A DNA stretch of 64,000 nucleotides from Methylobacterium sp. (GTDB lineage Bacteria > Pseudomonadota > Alphaproteobacteria > Rhizobiales > Beijerinckiaceae). The first letter of the stretch is position 1. Each line of letters starts with the position of its first letter. This document shows, piece by piece, positions 8,410 through 19,499 of this stretch. The stretch spans positions 1-64,000 of the forward strand of contig JADCBP010000001.1 of NCBI GenBank assembly GCA_020253445.1, given 5' to 3'. Made by a program: the position numbers and the translations under genes. Under the pieces are notes generated by a model that had not been told where the DNA came from, ran no database searches, and was given only the letters and a program-made list of their open reading frames with translations.

Positions 8410-9627
8410 TCAGGGCGGTTTCTTCTCATGGAGTTCCGCGCGGGCGATGTCGCCGCCGGGTTCCACGGGATTGAGCATGCGCTGGCTGCGGATCGCCTTG
8501 TTGATCGAACGGGCGATCTCTGCATCCTGCTCCATCAGCATCCTGAAATCATCGCGGTCGAGCGCGAGCAGATGCGTCGCCTCGAGGGCTCGCACCGTGC
8601 CGGTGCGATGCGCCTCGCTGAACAAGGCGGCCTCGCCGAAGAACTGGCCGGTTTCCATCCTGAGGCGGTGCCCCGGCATCTCGATCTCCACCGCGCCGCT
8701 CGCGATGAAGAACATCGCGACCGACGGCTCGTCACGCCGCACCAAAACCTCGCCCCCCTCCAGAACCCGCGAGCGCAGGAAGCGCATGATGGTTGCGATC
8801 TCTCCGGCATTCAGCGTCGCGAAAAGCGGGACGCGCGCGACCATGTTCCAGGTCACCACGAAATCGCGGCGATGGATCACCTCGGCGAAGGAGGTCGCGA
8901 TGATGCCCACGGGCAGCGAGAGCATCACGAGGCCCAGCACGGCCGTGAAGCCCGCGAGGACCTTTCCACCGTTCGTCACGGGGTGCACATCGCCATAGCC
9001 CACCGTGGTGAGCGTGATGATCGACCAGTACATCGCGTCGGGAATGGAGCCGAACTTGTGCGGCTGGGCCGTGCCCTCGACCACATGCATGAGCGCGGCG
9101 GTCACGATCATCAGCCCACCGAGAATGACCAGACAGGCGAGCAATGCACGCCTTTCGGCCCGGATAGCCTCAAGCAGGGAACGCATGCCCGGCGAATAGC
9201 GGCCCAGCTTGAAGAAGCGGATCAACCGGAAAATCAGCAGGACCTGGAAATCCGCGGGTCCCACCAGCGCGAGGTAGAAGGGTAGGACTGCAAGAAGATC
9301 GACCAGCAAAACGGGCTGAACCGCATAGTTCAGCCGCGCGCGCCAGGCTGGCAGCGGCCGAAGCAGCGGATGCTCCACGGCGGCCCAGAGCCGCGCGACA
9401 TATTCCACGGTGAAAACCAGAGCCGCGACAAACTCGATGCCCTGAAAGAGAGGGCCGAAGCGCGCGGCCATGCTCGGCACGGATTCCAGGATGACCGCCA
9501 TCACGCTCACGAGGATGAGCGCGACAATTCCTCGGTGAACAATGCGGCTCGCTCCATCTTGCGGTGAACCGCCGTCCAGCGCCTCATGGCAGCGCTTTCG
9601 GAACGCCCGGGCGCCGCTCCCGGCCAT
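8410..9627 (-). CDS. Cyclic nucleotide-gated potassium channel (MloK1-like)
   Basis: This inner-membrane six-helix K+ channel has a cytoplasmic cyclic-nucleotide-binding domain. Hydrophobic segments run from residue ~35 to ~240. The pore loop has the selectivity filter TTVGYGD at about residue 209, followed by the inner helix LGLVMLSLPVGIIATSF. The C-terminal third is a cNMP domain with LEGGEVLVRRDEPS and the phosphate-binding cassette GQFFGEAALFSEAHRTGTVRA, whose Glu and Arg are the ligand contacts. The voltage-sensor-like segment IFRLIRFFKLGRYSPGMR has only a few Arg/Lys, so voltage gating may be weak, as in MloK1. The gene starts 3 bp after the alaS stop and is likely cotranscribed with it. 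It probably opens in response to cAMP, by inference from the family. Confidence 0.88.
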   Translation of the reverse strand: MAGSGARAFRKRCHEALDGGSPQDGASRIVHRGIVALILVSVMAVILESVPSMAARFGPLFQGIEFVAALVFTVEYVARLWAAVEHPLLRPLPAWRARLNYAVQPVLLVDLLAVLPFYLALVGPADFQVLLIFRLIRFFKLGRYSPGMRSLLEAIRAERRALLACLVILGGLMIVTAALMHVVEGTAQPHKFGSIPDAMYWSIITLTTVGYGDVHPVTNGGKVLAGFTAVLGLVMLSLPVGIIATSFAEVIHRRDFVVTWNMVARVPLFATLNAGEIATIMRFLRSRVLEGGEVLVRRDEPSVAMFFIASGAVEIEMPGHRLRMETGQFFGEAALFSEAHRTGTVRALEATHLLALDRDDFRMLMEQDAEIARSINKAIRSQRMLNPVEPGGDIARAELHEKKPP

Positions 9628-9630
9628 GCC

Positions 9631-12288
9631 TCACCCCAGTTCGGCGACACGAGCACGAATGGCCGCGAGCGCCGCGGCCATTCGCGAGCCGTCCGGCCCG
9701 CCCGCCTGCGCCATATCCGGCCGGCCGCCACCACCCTTGCCGCCCAGCACCTCCGAGCCGATCTTCACAAGCTCCACCGCATTGAGCCGGCCCGCGAGAT
9801 CGGCTGTGACACCTACCACAAGACCAGCGCGACCATCCTCGCCAACCACGCCCAGTGCCACGACACCCGAACCGAGACGCGCCTTTTCCTGATCCGCGAG
9901 GCCCTTCAGGTCCTTCGCTTCGACGCCCGGCAGGTTACGGCCGACAAAAGCAGTGGAGCCCGCCTTCTCGATCGCCTCGGGAGCCGCCGAGCCGCCACCC
10001 ATCGCGAGCTTGCGACGGGCCTCGGCGAGTTCACGATCGAGCTTGCGGCGCTCCTCCGCCAGAACCGAAGCGCGTTCCGCCACCTCATCGACATTGGCGC
10101 GCAGGACCTGCGCCACTCCCTTCAGCCTGCGGCTCTGCTCGTTGAGGAAGCGGCGCGCGGCATGGCCGGTCATCGCCTCGATGCGGCGCACGCCAGCCGA
10201 AACCGCGCCCTCGCCCACGATCACAATAAGCCCGATGTCACCCGTGCGATTGGCATGGGTACCGCCGCACAATTCTACCGAATAGGGCGCGCTGTACCCA
10301 TCGGGGCGGTCGATCGTGCCCATCGAGACCACACGGACCTCATCGCCATATTTCTCGCCGAAAAGCGCGCGCGCGCCGGAGGCAATGGCATCATCCACCG
10401 CCATCAGCCGTGTGACGACCGGCTCATTCCGCAGCACGATAGCATTGGCCACGTCTTCCACCCGCTCCAATTCCTCGCCCGCAATCGGCTTGGGATGGGA
10501 GATGTCGAAGCGGAGACGCTCCGGTTCGACCAGCGAGCCTTTCTGCGCGACATGTTCACCCAGAACCTGCCGCAAGGCCTCATGCAGAAGATGCGTCGCC
10601 GAATGATTGGCCCTGATGGCGGCACGCCGCGCCTTCTCCACCCGCAGGAAGGCCGCGCGGCCCACAGCAACCTCGCCCTCCTCCAACTTCCCCAGATGCA
10701 CAAAGACATCGCCGGCTCGCTTCACCGTATCGGTGACGCGCAGGCGGAACCCATCACCATGGATCACGCCCTGATCGCCAACCTGGCCACCGCTTTCAGC
10801 ATAAAACGGCGTCTGGTTGAGCGTGATCGCGACTTCGCCGCGCGCTTGATCCACCATCTTGCCCTCGGCAACGATGGCCGTCACCACCCCCTCGGCCTCC
10901 TCTGTGCCATAACCAAGGAATTCTGTCGCACCCACCTTGTCGCGCACCTGGAACCAGATGGTTTCGTTCGCGGCCTCGCCGGACCCCGCCCAGTGCGCAC
11001 GTGCCTCCGCCTTCTGCCGTTCCATGGCGGTCTGGAAAGATTCGAGATCGACCGTGATGCGGCGTGAACGAAGGGCATCCTGGGTGAGGTCGAGCGGAAA
11101 GCCATAGGTATCATAAAGGCGGAAAGCGGTCTCGCCGGAAAAAACCTGGCCATCCCCCAACTTGGCGACCTCGCCTTCGAGGAGGGCAAGGCCACGCTCG
11201 AGCGTGTTGCGGAAGCGCGTTTCCTCCAGCCGAAGCGTTTCGGAGATGAGCGCCTCGGCCCGAACAAGTTCTGGATAGGCCTGCCCCATCTCCCGGATGA
11301 GCACCGGGACGATGCGATGCATCAGTGGCTCGCGCGTACCAAGCATATGGGCATGGCGCATGCCGCGACGCATGATGCGGCGAAGAACATAGCCGCGCCC
11401 CTCATTCGAAGGCAGCACGCCATCGGCCACAAGAAAGGCCGAAGCACGCAGGTGATCCGCAATCACACGATGGGACGCGGATTGCGGCCCATCCGGATCC
11501 ACACCCGTCAACTGCGCGACCGCGAGGATGAGGTTGCGCATCAGGTCTATGCGATAGTTGTCGTGCGTCCCCTGCAAAACGGCCGAGATGCGCTCGAGAC
11601 CCATGCCGGTATCGATCGAAGGCTTCGGCAAGGCGACGCGGCTGCCGTCTGGAAGTGACTCATACTGCATGAATACGAGGTTCCAGATCTCAATGAAGCG
11701 GTCGCCGTCGGCATCCGCCGAGCCCGGTGGCCCTCCGAAGACATGCGGGCCATGATCATAGAAAATCTCCGAACACGGTCCGCAAGGCCCTGTATCGCCC
11801 ATGGCCCAGAAGTTGTCGGATGTCTCAATGCGAATGATCCGCTCATCCGGCAAGCCGGCGATCTTTTTCCAGAGTCCAAAAGCCTCATCATCGGTATGAT
11901 AAACGGTAACGCTCAGCTTGTCTCTTGGAAGGCCATAATCTCGCGTGACGAGTGTCCACGCGTAATGAATGGCATCTTCCTTGAAGTAATTGCCGAATGA
12001 GAAATTCCCCAGCATTTCAAAGAACGTGTGATGACGAGCAGTATAACCTACATTGTCGAGATCATTGTGCTTGCCACCGGCGCGCACGCACTTCTGAGCG
12101 GTCGCGGCGCGGGTGTAGCTGCGGGTCTCCAGACCAGTGAAAAGGTTCTTGAACTGAACCATTCCGGCCGTGGTGAACATGAGGGTAGGATCGTTTCGCG
12201 GCACCAGCGGCGAGGATGGAACTATACAATGCCCATTCGCGCTGAAGAACTCGAGAAACGTCGAACGAACCTCACCAACACTTGCCAT
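9631..12288 (-). CDS. alaS: Alanyl-tRNA synthetase
   Basis: AlaS charges tRNA-Ala. The 885-residue product has the class II catalytic domain at the N-terminus ([51 protein letters not shown]). The editing domain carries zinc motifs HSATHLLH near residue 563 and [13 protein letters not shown] near 673, and the C-terminal C-Ala/DHHA1-like domain has [18 protein letters not shown] at 12288 ([15 protein letters not shown]) is the conserved start; the open frame extends 43 codons upstream without conserved sequence. It lies downstream of recA with a 137-bp gap. The alaS-recA adjacency is characteristic of the alphaproteobacteria in this lineage. Confidence 0.97.
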   Translation of the reverse strand: MASVGEVRSTFLEFFSANGHCIVPSSPLVPRNDPTLMFTTAGMVQFKNLFTGLETRSYTRAATAQKCVRAGGKHNDLDNVGYTARHHTFFEMLGNFSFGNYFKEDAIHYAWTLVTRDYGLPRDKLSVTVYHTDDEAFGLWKKIAGLPDERIIRIETSDNFWAMGDTGPCGPCSEIFYDHGPHVFGGPPGSADADGDRFIEIWNLVFMQYESLPDGSRVALPKPSIDTGMGLERISAVLQGTHDNYRIDLMRNLILAVAQLTGVDPDGPQSASHRVIADHLRASAFLVADGVLPSNEGRGYVLRRIMRRGMRHAHMLGTREPLMHRIVPVLIREMGQAYPELVRAEALISETLRLEETRFRNTLERGLALLEGEVAKLGDGQVFSGETAFRLYDTYGFPLDLTQDALRSRRITVDLESFQTAMERQKAEARAHWAGSGEAANETIWFQVRDKVGATEFLGYGTEEAEGVVTAIVAEGKMVDQARGEVAITLNQTPFYAESGGQVGDQGVIHGDGFRLRVTDTVKRAGDVFVHLGKLEEGEVAVGRAAFLRVEKARRAAIRANHSATHLLHEALRQVLGEHVAQKGSLVEPERLRFDISHPKPIAGEELERVEDVANAIVLRNEPVVTRLMAVDDAIASGARALFGEKYGDEVRVVSMGTIDRPDGYSAPYSVELCGGTHANRTGDIGLIVIVGEGAVSAGVRRIEAMTGHAARRFLNEQSRRLKGVAQVLRANVDEVAERASVLAEERRKLDRELAEARRKLAMGGGSAAPEAIEKAGSTAFVGRNLPGVEAKDLKGLADQEKARLGSGVVALGVVGEDGRAGLVVGVTADLAGRLNAVELVKIGSEVLGGKGGGGRPDMAQAGGPDGSRMAAALAAIRARVAELG

Positions 12289-12425
12289 GACCAAACCCTG
12301 CAACCATTCCCGCGATCCAAGCCCCTGCGCTTCCCCCAACCGGGAAACGCCCTCGCCTGGAACGCTTCTAGACAGCAGCCCCCTCGCTGTCCACGCCCGA
12401 GCGCAAGAGCATCGCAAGATTGCGA

Positions 12426-13496
12426 TCAGGCCTCATCGTCACCTTCTTCCGGAGCCCCCTCGAAAATGGCCGACGCGATCAGGCCAGCATTCTGGCGAAG
12501 GGCCTGCTCGATCCTGTCCGACAAGGCAGGATTCTGCTTCAGGAAGGCCTTTGCATTCTCACGCCCCTGCCCGAGCCGCTGGCTGTCATAGGAGAACCAC
12601 GCACCGGACTTCTCCACGATCCCGGCCTTGACGCCGAGATCGATGAGTTCACCCATTTTCGAGACGCCTTCGCCATACATGATGTCGAACTCGACCTGCT
12701 TGAAGGGCGGCGCGACCTTGTTCTTCACCACCTTCACGCGCGTGGTGTTCCCCACGATATCCTCGCGCTCCTTGATGGAGCCGACGCGACGAATATCCAA
12801 ACGAACAGAGGCGTAGAATTTCAGCGCATTGCCGCCGGTCGTGGTTTCCGGACTGCCATACATCACGCCGATCTTCATGCGGATCTGGTTGATGAAGATA
12901 ACCATCGTGTTCGAGCGCGAGATCGACGCGGTGAGCTTGCGGAGCGCCTGGCTCATCAGCCGCGCCTGTTGCCCCGGCTGAACCTCACCCATCTCACCCT
13001 CGATCTCCGATTTCGGCGTGAGCGCCGCAACCGAGTCGACCACGAGGACATCGACCGCACCGGAGCGAACCAGCGTGTCCGCGATCTCCAGCGCCTGCTC
13101 ACCAGTGTCCGGCTGCGAAATCAGAAGATTGTCGAGATTGACACCCAGTTTTCGGGCATAAATCGGATCCAGCGCATGCTCGGCATCGATGAATGCGGAG
13201 ACACCACCGATCTTCTGGGCCTCCGCCACCGTGTGAAGCGCGAGTGTGGTCTTGCCCGACGATTCCGGGCCGAAGATCTCGATCACACGGCCACGCGGCA
13301 AGCCCCCGACGCCCAGGGCGATGTCGAGGCCCAGTGAACCCGTGGGAATTGTCTCGATCTCGAGCGCCTTCTGCTGCCCGAGCCGCATGATGGAGCCCTT
13401 GCCGAAAGCGCGCTCGATCTGCGAAAGTGCGGCATCCAGAGCCTTGGTCTTGTCCATGGAGGAACCTTCCACGAGTCGAAGCACAGATTGAGACAC
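12426..13496 (-). CDS. recA: Recombinase RecA
   Basis: RecA is the ATP-dependent strand-exchange protein and co-protease for LexA. The 356-residue protein starts at a GTG (13496), reading (V)[27 protein letters not shown]. The start is decided by a near-perfect Shine-Dalgarno AAGGAGG 6 nt upstream. Walker [10 protein letters not shown] is near residue 75, the Walker B strand [12 protein letters not shown] follows, and the DNA-binding loop region with [28 protein letters not shown] is intact. The C-terminus is acidic (APEEGDDEA), typical of RecA autoregulation. A LexA box lies 72 bp upstream. The internal ATG at 13457 is a weaker start candidate. Confidence 0.97.
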   Translation of the reverse strand: MSQSVLRLVEGSSMDKTKALDAALSQIERAFGKGSIMRLGQQKALEIETIPTGSLGLDIALGVGGLPRGRVIEIFGPESSGKTTLALHTVAEAQKIGGVSAFIDAEHALDPIYARKLGVNLDNLLISQPDTGEQALEIADTLVRSGAVDVLVVDSVAALTPKSEIEGEMGEVQPGQQARLMSQALRKLTASISRSNTMVIFINQIRMKIGVMYGSPETTTGGNALKFYASVRLDIRRVGSIKEREDIVGNTTRVKVVKNKVAPPFKQVEFDIMYGEGVSKMGELIDLGVKAGIVEKSGAWFSYDSQRLGQGRENAKAFLKQNPALSDRIEQALRQNAGLIASAIFEGAPEEGDDEA

Positions 13497-13567
13497 GATA
13501 CCCTCCTTAGGAGATTGGCGGAGCACCTTCAACAACCCATTTATTCTATTTTTGTTCTCGTTGTAAA

Positions 13568-13582
13568 GTTCTTTTTTTGTTC
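13568..13582 (-). promoter_or_regulatory. SOS (LexA) box of recA
   Basis: On the minus strand this reads GAAC-N7-GAAC (spacer all A), the direct-repeat operator recognised by alphaproteobacterial LexA. On the plus strand it is GTTC-N7-GTTC. It lies 72-86 bp upstream of the recA GTG and within the shared recA/FkbM intergenic region. The match to the published alphaproteobacterial pattern is exact; function is inferred. Confidence 0.8.
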
Positions 13583-13645
13583 TGGTCGGAGCTTGCCAAC
13601 TCTCTGCCCCTCGCTTAATCTTTGCACCCGGAGAAGGGTGGCAGC

Positions 13646-14632
13646 ATGAAGATTTCCTACGCCCAGAGGCTTGAGGACTTCCATCTGGAATGCCTGTTCG
13701 CGGAGCAGGACCGAGGCTTCTACATCGATGTCGGCGGTGGGCATCCCGTTGCGGATAATGTGAGTTTTCATTTCTATTTGCGCGGCTGGCGGGGGCTGGT
13801 CGTGGAACCTCAGCGCGCTCTCGCCAGGGCCTATGCAGCGGTGCGCCCGCGGGACCTGGTGGTCGATCACCCGGTCGGTGATCGAGATGGTGAGGTTTTG
13901 TTCCATCGCGTGGACCGGCTGCACGGTTTTTCGACAATCGTTGAGGAGAATGCGCGGGGCGCACGCGAATTCGGTGTCGATTATCGCAGCGAGAAGCAGC
14001 CCATCCGGCGGCTCTCGGGGATCATCGAGGAACGCAAGATCGGCACGGTGGATTTCCTGAAAATCGACGTCGAGGGAGCCGAAGGGATGGTCCTGGCCGG
14101 TCTCGATCTGCAGCGGCATCGCCCGCGGGTCATGTGCATCGAGGCGGTCCAGCCGGGCAGCATGGCGGATTCTGCCGGCTCATGGGAGCCTGGCTTGCTG
14201 GCCGCGGGCTACGGGCTTGCCTTCCGGGATGATCTCAACCGGTTCTACGTTGCGGAGGAAGAGGTGCATCTCGCTGCGCGATTCCCGAAGGAGCCGGCAC
14301 CGTGGGATATCGTCAAGCACCTCTATGAATTCGGGAAGGCCGGGGAGAGCGACGAGCACCCTGACCGCGAATTGACCCGACGGCTTGTGGCTGGCCTTTT
14401 GGCGAGCCTGCCGGACTTGCCGCCGGCCTTTCTGCGCAGCCTTCTGGAGAAATCGGCCGGCGCAGGTGGCATGGAGCGGGGGCCGGAGCTTCGGAACTTG
14501 TTGCGGGGAAAGGCTGATTTCCCCCGGAAGGGCATTCAGGCCGTGCCGGAAGATCCACTTCCGTTGGATGATGCCGCCCGGGCGGCCCTCGGGCGGATCG
14601 CAGCCGCCTATGATGGCGGGATGATCTTTTGA
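13646..14632 (+). CDS. FkbM-family methyltransferase
   Basis: This 328-residue SAM-dependent methyltransferase of the FkbM type usually O-methylates glycans or secondary metabolites. The SAM site is visible as [16 protein letters not shown] near residue 32, WRGLVVEPQ (acidic residue for the ribose), and [19 protein letters not shown] near residue 140. The last ~130 residues (after [15 protein letters not shown]) form a helical extension not typical of the minimal domain. ATG at 13646 is preceded by GGAGAAGGGTGG. A TTG eight codons upstream is possible. The gene is divergent from recA and followed by two palindromic repeats. The substrate is unknown; flagellin or polysaccharide glycans would be guesses. 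Confidence 0.8.
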   Translation: MKISYAQRLEDFHLECLFAEQDRGFYIDVGGGHPVADNVSFHFYLRGWRGLVVEPQRALARAYAAVRPRDLVVDHPVGDRDGEVLFHRVDRLHGFSTIVEENARGAREFGVDYRSEKQPIRRLSGIIEERKIGTVDFLKIDVEGAEGMVLAGLDLQRHRPRVMCIEAVQPGSMADSAGSWEPGLLAAGYGLAFRDDLNRFYVAEEEVHLAARFPKEPAPWDIVKHLYEFGKAGESDEHPDRELTRRLVAGLLASLPDLPPAFLRSLLEKSAGAGGMERGPELRNLLRGKADFPRKGIQAVPEDPLPLDDAARAALGRIAAAYDGGMIF

Positions 14633-14647
14633 GGCTCGTCTAACGGG

Positions 14648-14853
14648 CTAGAGCATTCGCCCGCCAAGTGGATACCGGTTGGCGGAAAAAGCGGACGCGA
14701 AAACAAGAAGAGTGAGCGCCAGATCTGATTCTATCAGATCGGTTTGCGCTCTAGAGCGGACTCCGATCTTATTGGATCAGACATTCCGTTCTGATTTCTT
14801 GTTATTTCACGCATTTTCTTCGACCAACCGGTATCCGATGGATCGGAAAATGC
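14648..14853. repeat. Dispersed palindromic repeat, copies B1 and B2 head to head
   Basis: Two related elements abut here. B1 (14648-14755) starts CTAGAGCATTCGCCCGCC and ends AGATCGGTTTGCGCTCTAG. B2 (14754-14853) starts AGAGCGGACTCCGATC and ends GGATCGGAAAATGCC. B2 is inverted relative to B1: the GATACCGGTTGG motif of B1 reappears as CCAACCGGTATCC in B2. The rest of the 311-bp gap between the FkbM methyltransferase and cckA (14633-14943) holds nothing else I recognise. Confidence 0.75.
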
Positions 14854-14943
14854 CCCAGGATCTTGCGCCTGGGTCGCGTTCAAGGGGGTCGGTCTCGTTC
14901 AGGAAGCTCATGGCCGCGAGGGGAAGTGACGCTGCCGGCGGCG

Positions 14944-17541
14944 TCAACTCATCACGCGTTTGACGGCCTCGATCAGCTGCTTGAGGCTGAAGGGCTTGGG
15001 CAGGAAATCGAATTGCTGGCCCTCCGGCAGGTTCTTGCGGAAGGCTTCTTCGGCATAACCGGATACGAAGATCACGCGGATCTCCGGCTTGCGCGCGCGC
15101 AACTCGCGCAGCAGGGAGGGGCCGTCCATCTCGGGCATCACCACGTCGGAAACCACCAGATCGATATCCTCCATCGCATGCGTTTCGAGTTGATGCAGCG
15201 CATCCACGCCGGATTGGGCCTCGATCACGGTATAGCCACGAGAGCGCAAGGCCCGCGCGCCGAAATTGCGCACGGCATCCTCATCTTCCACCAGCAAAAT
15301 GGTGCCAGTGCCGGTGAGGTCCGCGATGGGCACCTTCTCGACAACCGCCGCAGCCAGAGCAGGGGCCTGCCCCTCGCCAGCCATCTCGGGGGCGCCGTCC
15401 TCGCCGGCAGCAGCCATATCCGCGCCGGCGGGCAGCAGGTCGCCCGCGCGGGGCACGTGCCGGGGCAGGAAGATGCGGAAGGTCGTGCCCTTGCCCAATT
15501 CGCTCAGGCAGTCGATCGAGCCATTGGATTGCGTGACGAAACCATAGACCGAGGAGAGGCCCAGGCCCGTGCCGCGCCCCACTTCCTTCGTGGTGAAGAA
15601 TGGCTCGAAGATCTTGCGCCGCACCTCCGGTGACATGCCGGAGCCGGAATCGGTGACGTCGACGAGCACGTAATCGCCTCGCTTCAACCCCTCGACATTG
15701 TAACTGTCGGTCTCCGCAGCAGGCACATTGGAGGTGCGGATGGTGAGGCGACCGCCCTCCGGCATGGCATCGCGCGCATTCACCGCAAGGTTGATGATCA
15801 TGTTGTCGAAGGAAGCCGGGTCCGCGAAGGTCGGCCAGAGATCGCGACCGTGGCGGATATCCAGTTCCACATTCGGCCCGATCGAGCGCTTCAGCATCGC
15901 ATTGAGATCACCGAGCCGGTCGCCAAGATCGATGGTCTCGGGCAGCAGGGTCTGCTGGCGCGAAAAGGCCAGCAATTGTCGCACGAGGCTCTTCGCGCGG
16001 TTGGCGGAATTCTTGATCTGCATCACGTCCTGATGGCGCGGATCAGTCGCGCGGAAGTTTCCGGCCAGCAGGTCCGCGAAGCCGACAATCGCCTGCAGAT
16101 GGTTGTTGAAATCATGCGCCACGCCACCGGCGAGCTGGCCGACAGCGTTCATCTTCATGGATTGGAAAAGCTGTTCCTGAAGCTTTTTTTCATCCGTTGT
16201 TTCAAGAGCATAGGCGATCACGGCCTCCTCGCTGCGCTCGCTCGCGCCAGAGGGCACGAAGAAGAAGCGCGCCGAGCGACCCACCTCGCCTGCCAGCGAC
16301 ACATCCACCGGCTCGCTTTCGCCGGTGCCGTGACGGGCCATGGTGAATGCCGCCTCGATGCGGGGGCGATCGGCCGGCGCGATCAGGCTCAGCAGATCGC
16401 GCGGGCCGGCGGTCTGCTGGTTCGGCAGGAAACCCGCGAATCGCGCATTGGTGCTCTCGATGCCGCCAGACCGGCTGAGCGTGGCGATGGCGAAGGGCGA
16501 GGTGTTGAAGAGCCGCGCGAAACGCACTTCGGCATCGCGCAGGCCCTCGGCGCCGCTTGCCTCCCCCGAGCGGTTGAGCACCAGCGTGCGTGACACGCCG
16601 GCCGTGCCATCAGCCGCGAAAGCCACGCGGTGGAGCAGCCGCACCGGCAGGCGCTGTCCCCCCTTCCGCTTGAGGTCGAGGTCGATCGTCTCGGTGCGCA
16701 CCGCACCCGGCTGCCCCTGCACATGCGCGAGCAAAGCCTCGCCGCCGGAAGCCACGATGTCGCGGATCTCGAGATCACGATCGGCGATTTCCGCGAGGTC
16801 GTAATCGAGCCAGTCGGCGAGCGTGGCGTTGAGGTAGAGAACACGCCCCTCGGGGCGCGCGGAGAAGAAGCCGGCCGGCGCGCTGTCGAGATAGGAGATC
16901 GCCTGCTGGAGTTCCTGAAACTCGTTCTCATGCTTCTCGCGGTCGCGGGTGATGTCGGTCAAGCGCCAATGCACAGCCGTGTCGCCCTCCGCTCGCGAAA
17001 GCGGCCGGACGCGGACGCGATACCAGCCATAGCTGGCACCACCCGTAAGGGCCGGCACGAGACGGATGATCTCGGTCGCGCCACGCCCTTCGCGCGCAGC
17101 CTGCGCAAGGCGATAAACAGCCTCGCTGACATCCGAGCCCCCGGAGAAAAGGCGCTCCACGGGGCGGATGCTTGCCGCGCGGCCCGGCACGCCGCCGCAG
17201 AAGGTCTGGTAGGCGCCATTGGCATAGAGAACCTTGCCCTCGCGATCGAGCACGAGCTGGCCATCCTCCGCACCATCAACGATGGCCTTGGTGATATCGT
17301 TGCGGGCGGCGCGCCCGGCAAATTGCAGGATGCCCACCGCATAGAGGAAGGCAGCCAGAACGCCGAGGGCCGCAAACCCGGCGAGGAAAAGCGTCAGCAC
17401 GGTCGCATGATGGCGCATGTCCAGCACCGCGAGCGACAGCACCGAACCCACCACGACCAGGGTGACCAGCAAAAGCAGCACGGGGCTGCCATGCCGCTGG
17501 CTGCGGTCGATCGGCGGGCCGGCGGGGCTCTCCTTCAGCAT
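14944..17541 (-). CDS. cckA: Hybrid sensor kinase CckA (CtrA phosphorelay)
   Basis: CckA is the bifunctional membrane kinase/phosphatase that feeds phosphate through ChpT to the cell-cycle and motility regulator CtrA. The 865-residue protein has two N-terminal TM helices ([20 protein letters not shown] and a second after DMRHH), then two or three PAS-like domains. The dimerisation helix has the phospho-acceptor His in [14 protein letters not shown] (about residue 473). The HATPase motifs are [16 protein letters not shown] and [16 protein letters not shown]-terminal receiver holds the acceptor Asp in [12 protein letters not shown] (about residue 797). ATG at 17541 is preferred for its AGAGGAGG; a longer frame starts at 17589. 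It sits directly downstream of flhB. Confidence 0.92.
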   Translation of the reverse strand: MLKESPAGPPIDRSQRHGSPVLLLLVTLVVVGSVLSLAVLDMRHHATVLTLFLAGFAALGVLAAFLYAVGILQFAGRAARNDITKAIVDGAEDGQLVLDREGKVLYANGAYQTFCGGVPGRAASIRPVERLFSGGSDVSEAVYRLAQAAREGRGATEIIRLVPALTGGASYGWYRVRVRPLSRAEGDTAVHWRLTDITRDREKHENEFQELQQAISYLDSAPAGFFSARPEGRVLYLNATLADWLDYDLAEIADRDLEIRDIVASGGEALLAHVQGQPGAVRTETIDLDLKRKGGQRLPVRLLHRVAFAADGTAGVSRTLVLNRSGEASGAEGLRDAEVRFARLFNTSPFAIATLSRSGGIESTNARFAGFLPNQQTAGPRDLLSLIAPADRPRIEAAFTMARHGTGESEPVDVSLAGEVGRSARFFFVPSGASERSEEAVIAYALETTDEKKLQEQLFQSMKMNAVGQLAGGVAHDFNNHLQAIVGFADLLAGNFRATDPRHQDVMQIKNSANRAKSLVRQLLAFSRQQTLLPETIDLGDRLGDLNAMLKRSIGPNVELDIRHGRDLWPTFADPASFDNMIINLAVNARDAMPEGGRLTIRTSNVPAAETDSYNVEGLKRGDYVLVDVTDSGSGMSPEVRRKIFEPFFTTKEVGRGTGLGLSSVYGFVTQSNGSIDCLSELGKGTTFRIFLPRHVPRAGDLLPAGADMAAAGEDGAPEMAGEGQAPALAAAVVEKVPIADLTGTGTILLVEDEDAVRNFGARALRSRGYTVIEAQSGVDALHQLETHAMEDIDLVVSDVVMPEMDGPSLLRELRARKPEIRVIFVSGYAEEAFRKNLPEGQQFDFLPKPFSLKQLIEAVKRVMS

Positions 17542-17602
17542 GCCTCGAAAACCTCCTCTGCCCGGCGGATTCGCGGGGGCACTTCTCATCCAGCCTTCTG
17601 GC

Positions 17603-18670
17603 TCAGAAACGGTCCCGTCTCAAGCGCATCACGTAACCGATCACTTCCGCAACCGCCTTGTAGTGTTCCTCGGGGATTTCCTCATCGATTTCCACTTTCG
17701 CATGCAGGGCACGGGCGAGTGGCGGGTTCTCCACGATGGCGATGTCGCTGGCGGTCGCGATCTCGCGAATCTTCAGCGCCATAAGGTCGAGACCCTTTGC
17801 CACCAGAACCGGCGCGTTCATCCCGGCCTCGTATTTCAGCGCCACTGCATAATGGGTCGGGTTGGTGATGATCACCGAGGATTGCGGCACCGCCGCCATC
17901 ATGCGCTGGCGCAGCCTTTCCGAGCGGATCTTGCGGAGTTTCGCCTTGATCTCGGGCGAGCCTTCCGTCTCCTTGAATTCCTGCTTCAATTCCTCGCGCG
18001 TCATCCTGAGGCGCTGCCGCCATGTGAAGCGCTGATAGAGGATATCCGCCGCCGCGACGAAGGCGAAGACCGCAAGCACGCCGCCAAGAAGTTTCAGCGA
18101 CAGTGACCAGATGACATCCATCATCAGGGCGGGGTCGAGCTGCACGAGCGTGCCCAGTCGCTTTCGTTCGGGCCAGAGCACAAAGAAGAGCAAAGCGCCG
18201 ACAATCGCGAATTTCAGGAGGCTCTTGACGAACTGCACAAGCGCTTCCTTGCCGAAGATGCGCTTGAACCCTGCAATGGGCGAGATGCGGTTCAGCTTCG
18301 GCACCATTGGCTCGGTGGTCCAGAGGGGCTTGTGCATGATGAGGCCCGAAGCCACACCCGCGGCGAGCGCGAAGATGAAGGGCAGCGCAAGCACGCCCGC
18401 CATGGTGCGCGAGCCATGCGCGAAGATGCTCATCAGGCCACTCTGATCCATCGAGACCTGATGCGCATTCTCCAGATAGCCGCGCATTCCAGCGACAAAA
18501 TTCGTGAGCCCGATCACGCCCGTGATGAAAAGCGCCAGCGTGCCACCGGCCAGCACGAGGAAGGTCGCGGCCTCCATGCTTTTCGGAACCTCGCCGCGCT
18601 CGATCGATTGCTCCATCCTGCGGTCGGTCGGTTCTTCTGTCTTGTCTTCCTGATCGGTATCGCCCGCCAT
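17603..18670 (-). CDS. flhB: Flagellar export gate switch protein FlhB
   Basis: FlhB is an inner-membrane subunit of the flagellar type III export apparatus and controls the rod/hook-to-filament substrate switch. The 355-residue protein begins DQEDKTEEPTDRRMEQSIERGEVPKS, the conserved N-terminus. It has four hydrophobic helices, and the autocleavage motif NPTHYAVAL is at about residue 271, intact. The C-terminal cytoplasmic domain (AKGLDLMALKIREIA, PPLARALH) is complete. It follows fliR by 6 bp on the same strand and precedes cckA by about 60 bp. Length and motifs are ordinary. Confidence 0.96.
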   Translation of the reverse strand: MAGDTDQEDKTEEPTDRRMEQSIERGEVPKSMEAATFLVLAGGTLALFITGVIGLTNFVAGMRGYLENAHQVSMDQSGLMSIFAHGSRTMAGVLALPFIFALAAGVASGLIMHKPLWTTEPMVPKLNRISPIAGFKRIFGKEALVQFVKSLLKFAIVGALLFFVLWPERKRLGTLVQLDPALMMDVIWSLSLKLLGGVLAVFAFVAAADILYQRFTWRQRLRMTREELKQEFKETEGSPEIKAKLRKIRSERLRQRMMAAVPQSSVIITNPTHYAVALKYEAGMNAPVLVAKGLDLMALKIREIATASDIAIVENPPLARALHAKVEIDEEIPEEHYKAVAEVIGYVMRLRRDRF

Positions 18671-18676
18671 CGGCGC

Positions 18677-19450
18677 CTACCTCAGACCGGGGAAGAATTC
18701 GCGGTAGACCCGCACCACATGGGCAAGGAACCCGTCCATCATCAGGCCTAGCACCACGATGAAGATCACCGCACCGAGCAGGATCATCGCGGGCATCGCG
18801 AGGAAGAAGACCTGCAATTGCGGCATCATGCGCGAGAGGATGCCGAGCCCGACGTTGAAGACGAGGCCGAAAACAAGGAAGGGCGCGGAAATCTGCACCG
18901 CCGTGATGAAGGCTGAATTCGCGACCGTCAGCGCGAGCTCAGCCGCATCCGCGCTGGCCGGCATCATGCCGGGCTGCAGGGTCTGGTAGCTGTCGATGAT
19001 CCCGTAGATCGCGATATGATGCAGGTCCGAGGCGAAGATGAGCGAGATTCCGAGCAGCGCCAGGAAGGTGCCAATGACAGCTGCCTGGCCAAGATCGCCG
19101 CCCGTGGGGTCGATCGACATCGTGAAGGAGAGCCCGATCTGCTGGGAGATCAGCACACCCGCCGTCTGCAGGGTGGACATCAGGAACCGCGCCGAAAGGC
19201 CAAAGGTGATGCCGATCAGGATCTCCGTCACGAGCAGGCGCGTGGCGAGGTCGAGATTCATCCCCATGCCCGCAAAACTCGGCCGGACGACCGGAACCGT
19301 GAGCAGGGTGACGAAGAGCGCGAAGGAAAGCCGGACCCTTTGCGGCGCCACCTGCTCGCCAAGGGCCGGCAAAAGCATCATCATCGTGCCCACACGGGCG
19401 AACACGAGCATGAAGACCAGGGCGAATTCGGGCAGGATGGTGATCGTCAT
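18677..19450 (-). CDS. fliR: Flagellar export gate protein FliR
   Basis: FliR is a polytopic subunit of the FliPQR export channel. The 257-residue product is almost entirely hydrophobic helices, with RVGTMMMLLPALGEQ near the N-terminus and the family block ISQQIGLSFTMSIDPTGGDL in the middle. ATG at 19450 (MTITILPEFALVFMLVFAR) is chosen because the export-gate homology begins there. The open frame runs 36 codons further upstream into the fliQ gap without conserved sequence. It is followed by flhB after 6 bp. Confidence 0.94.
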   Translation of the reverse strand: MTITILPEFALVFMLVFARVGTMMMLLPALGEQVAPQRVRLSFALFVTLLTVPVVRPSFAGMGMNLDLATRLLVTEILIGITFGLSARFLMSTLQTAGVLISQQIGLSFTMSIDPTGGDLGQAAVIGTFLALLGISLIFASDLHHIAIYGIIDSYQTLQPGMMPASADAAELALTVANSAFITAVQISAPFLVFGLVFNVGLGILSRMMPQLQVFFLAMPAMILLGAVIFIVVLGLMMDGFLAHVVRVYREFFPGLR

Positions 19451-19499
19451 CCTGCTTACACTTCGATGATTCGGCTGCTTTTGCCGAAGGAATTCGTCT

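Noticed and set aside
9586-11067. Open frame of 493 codons on the plus strand
   Set aside because: Antisense to alaS; alaS has all expected motifs.
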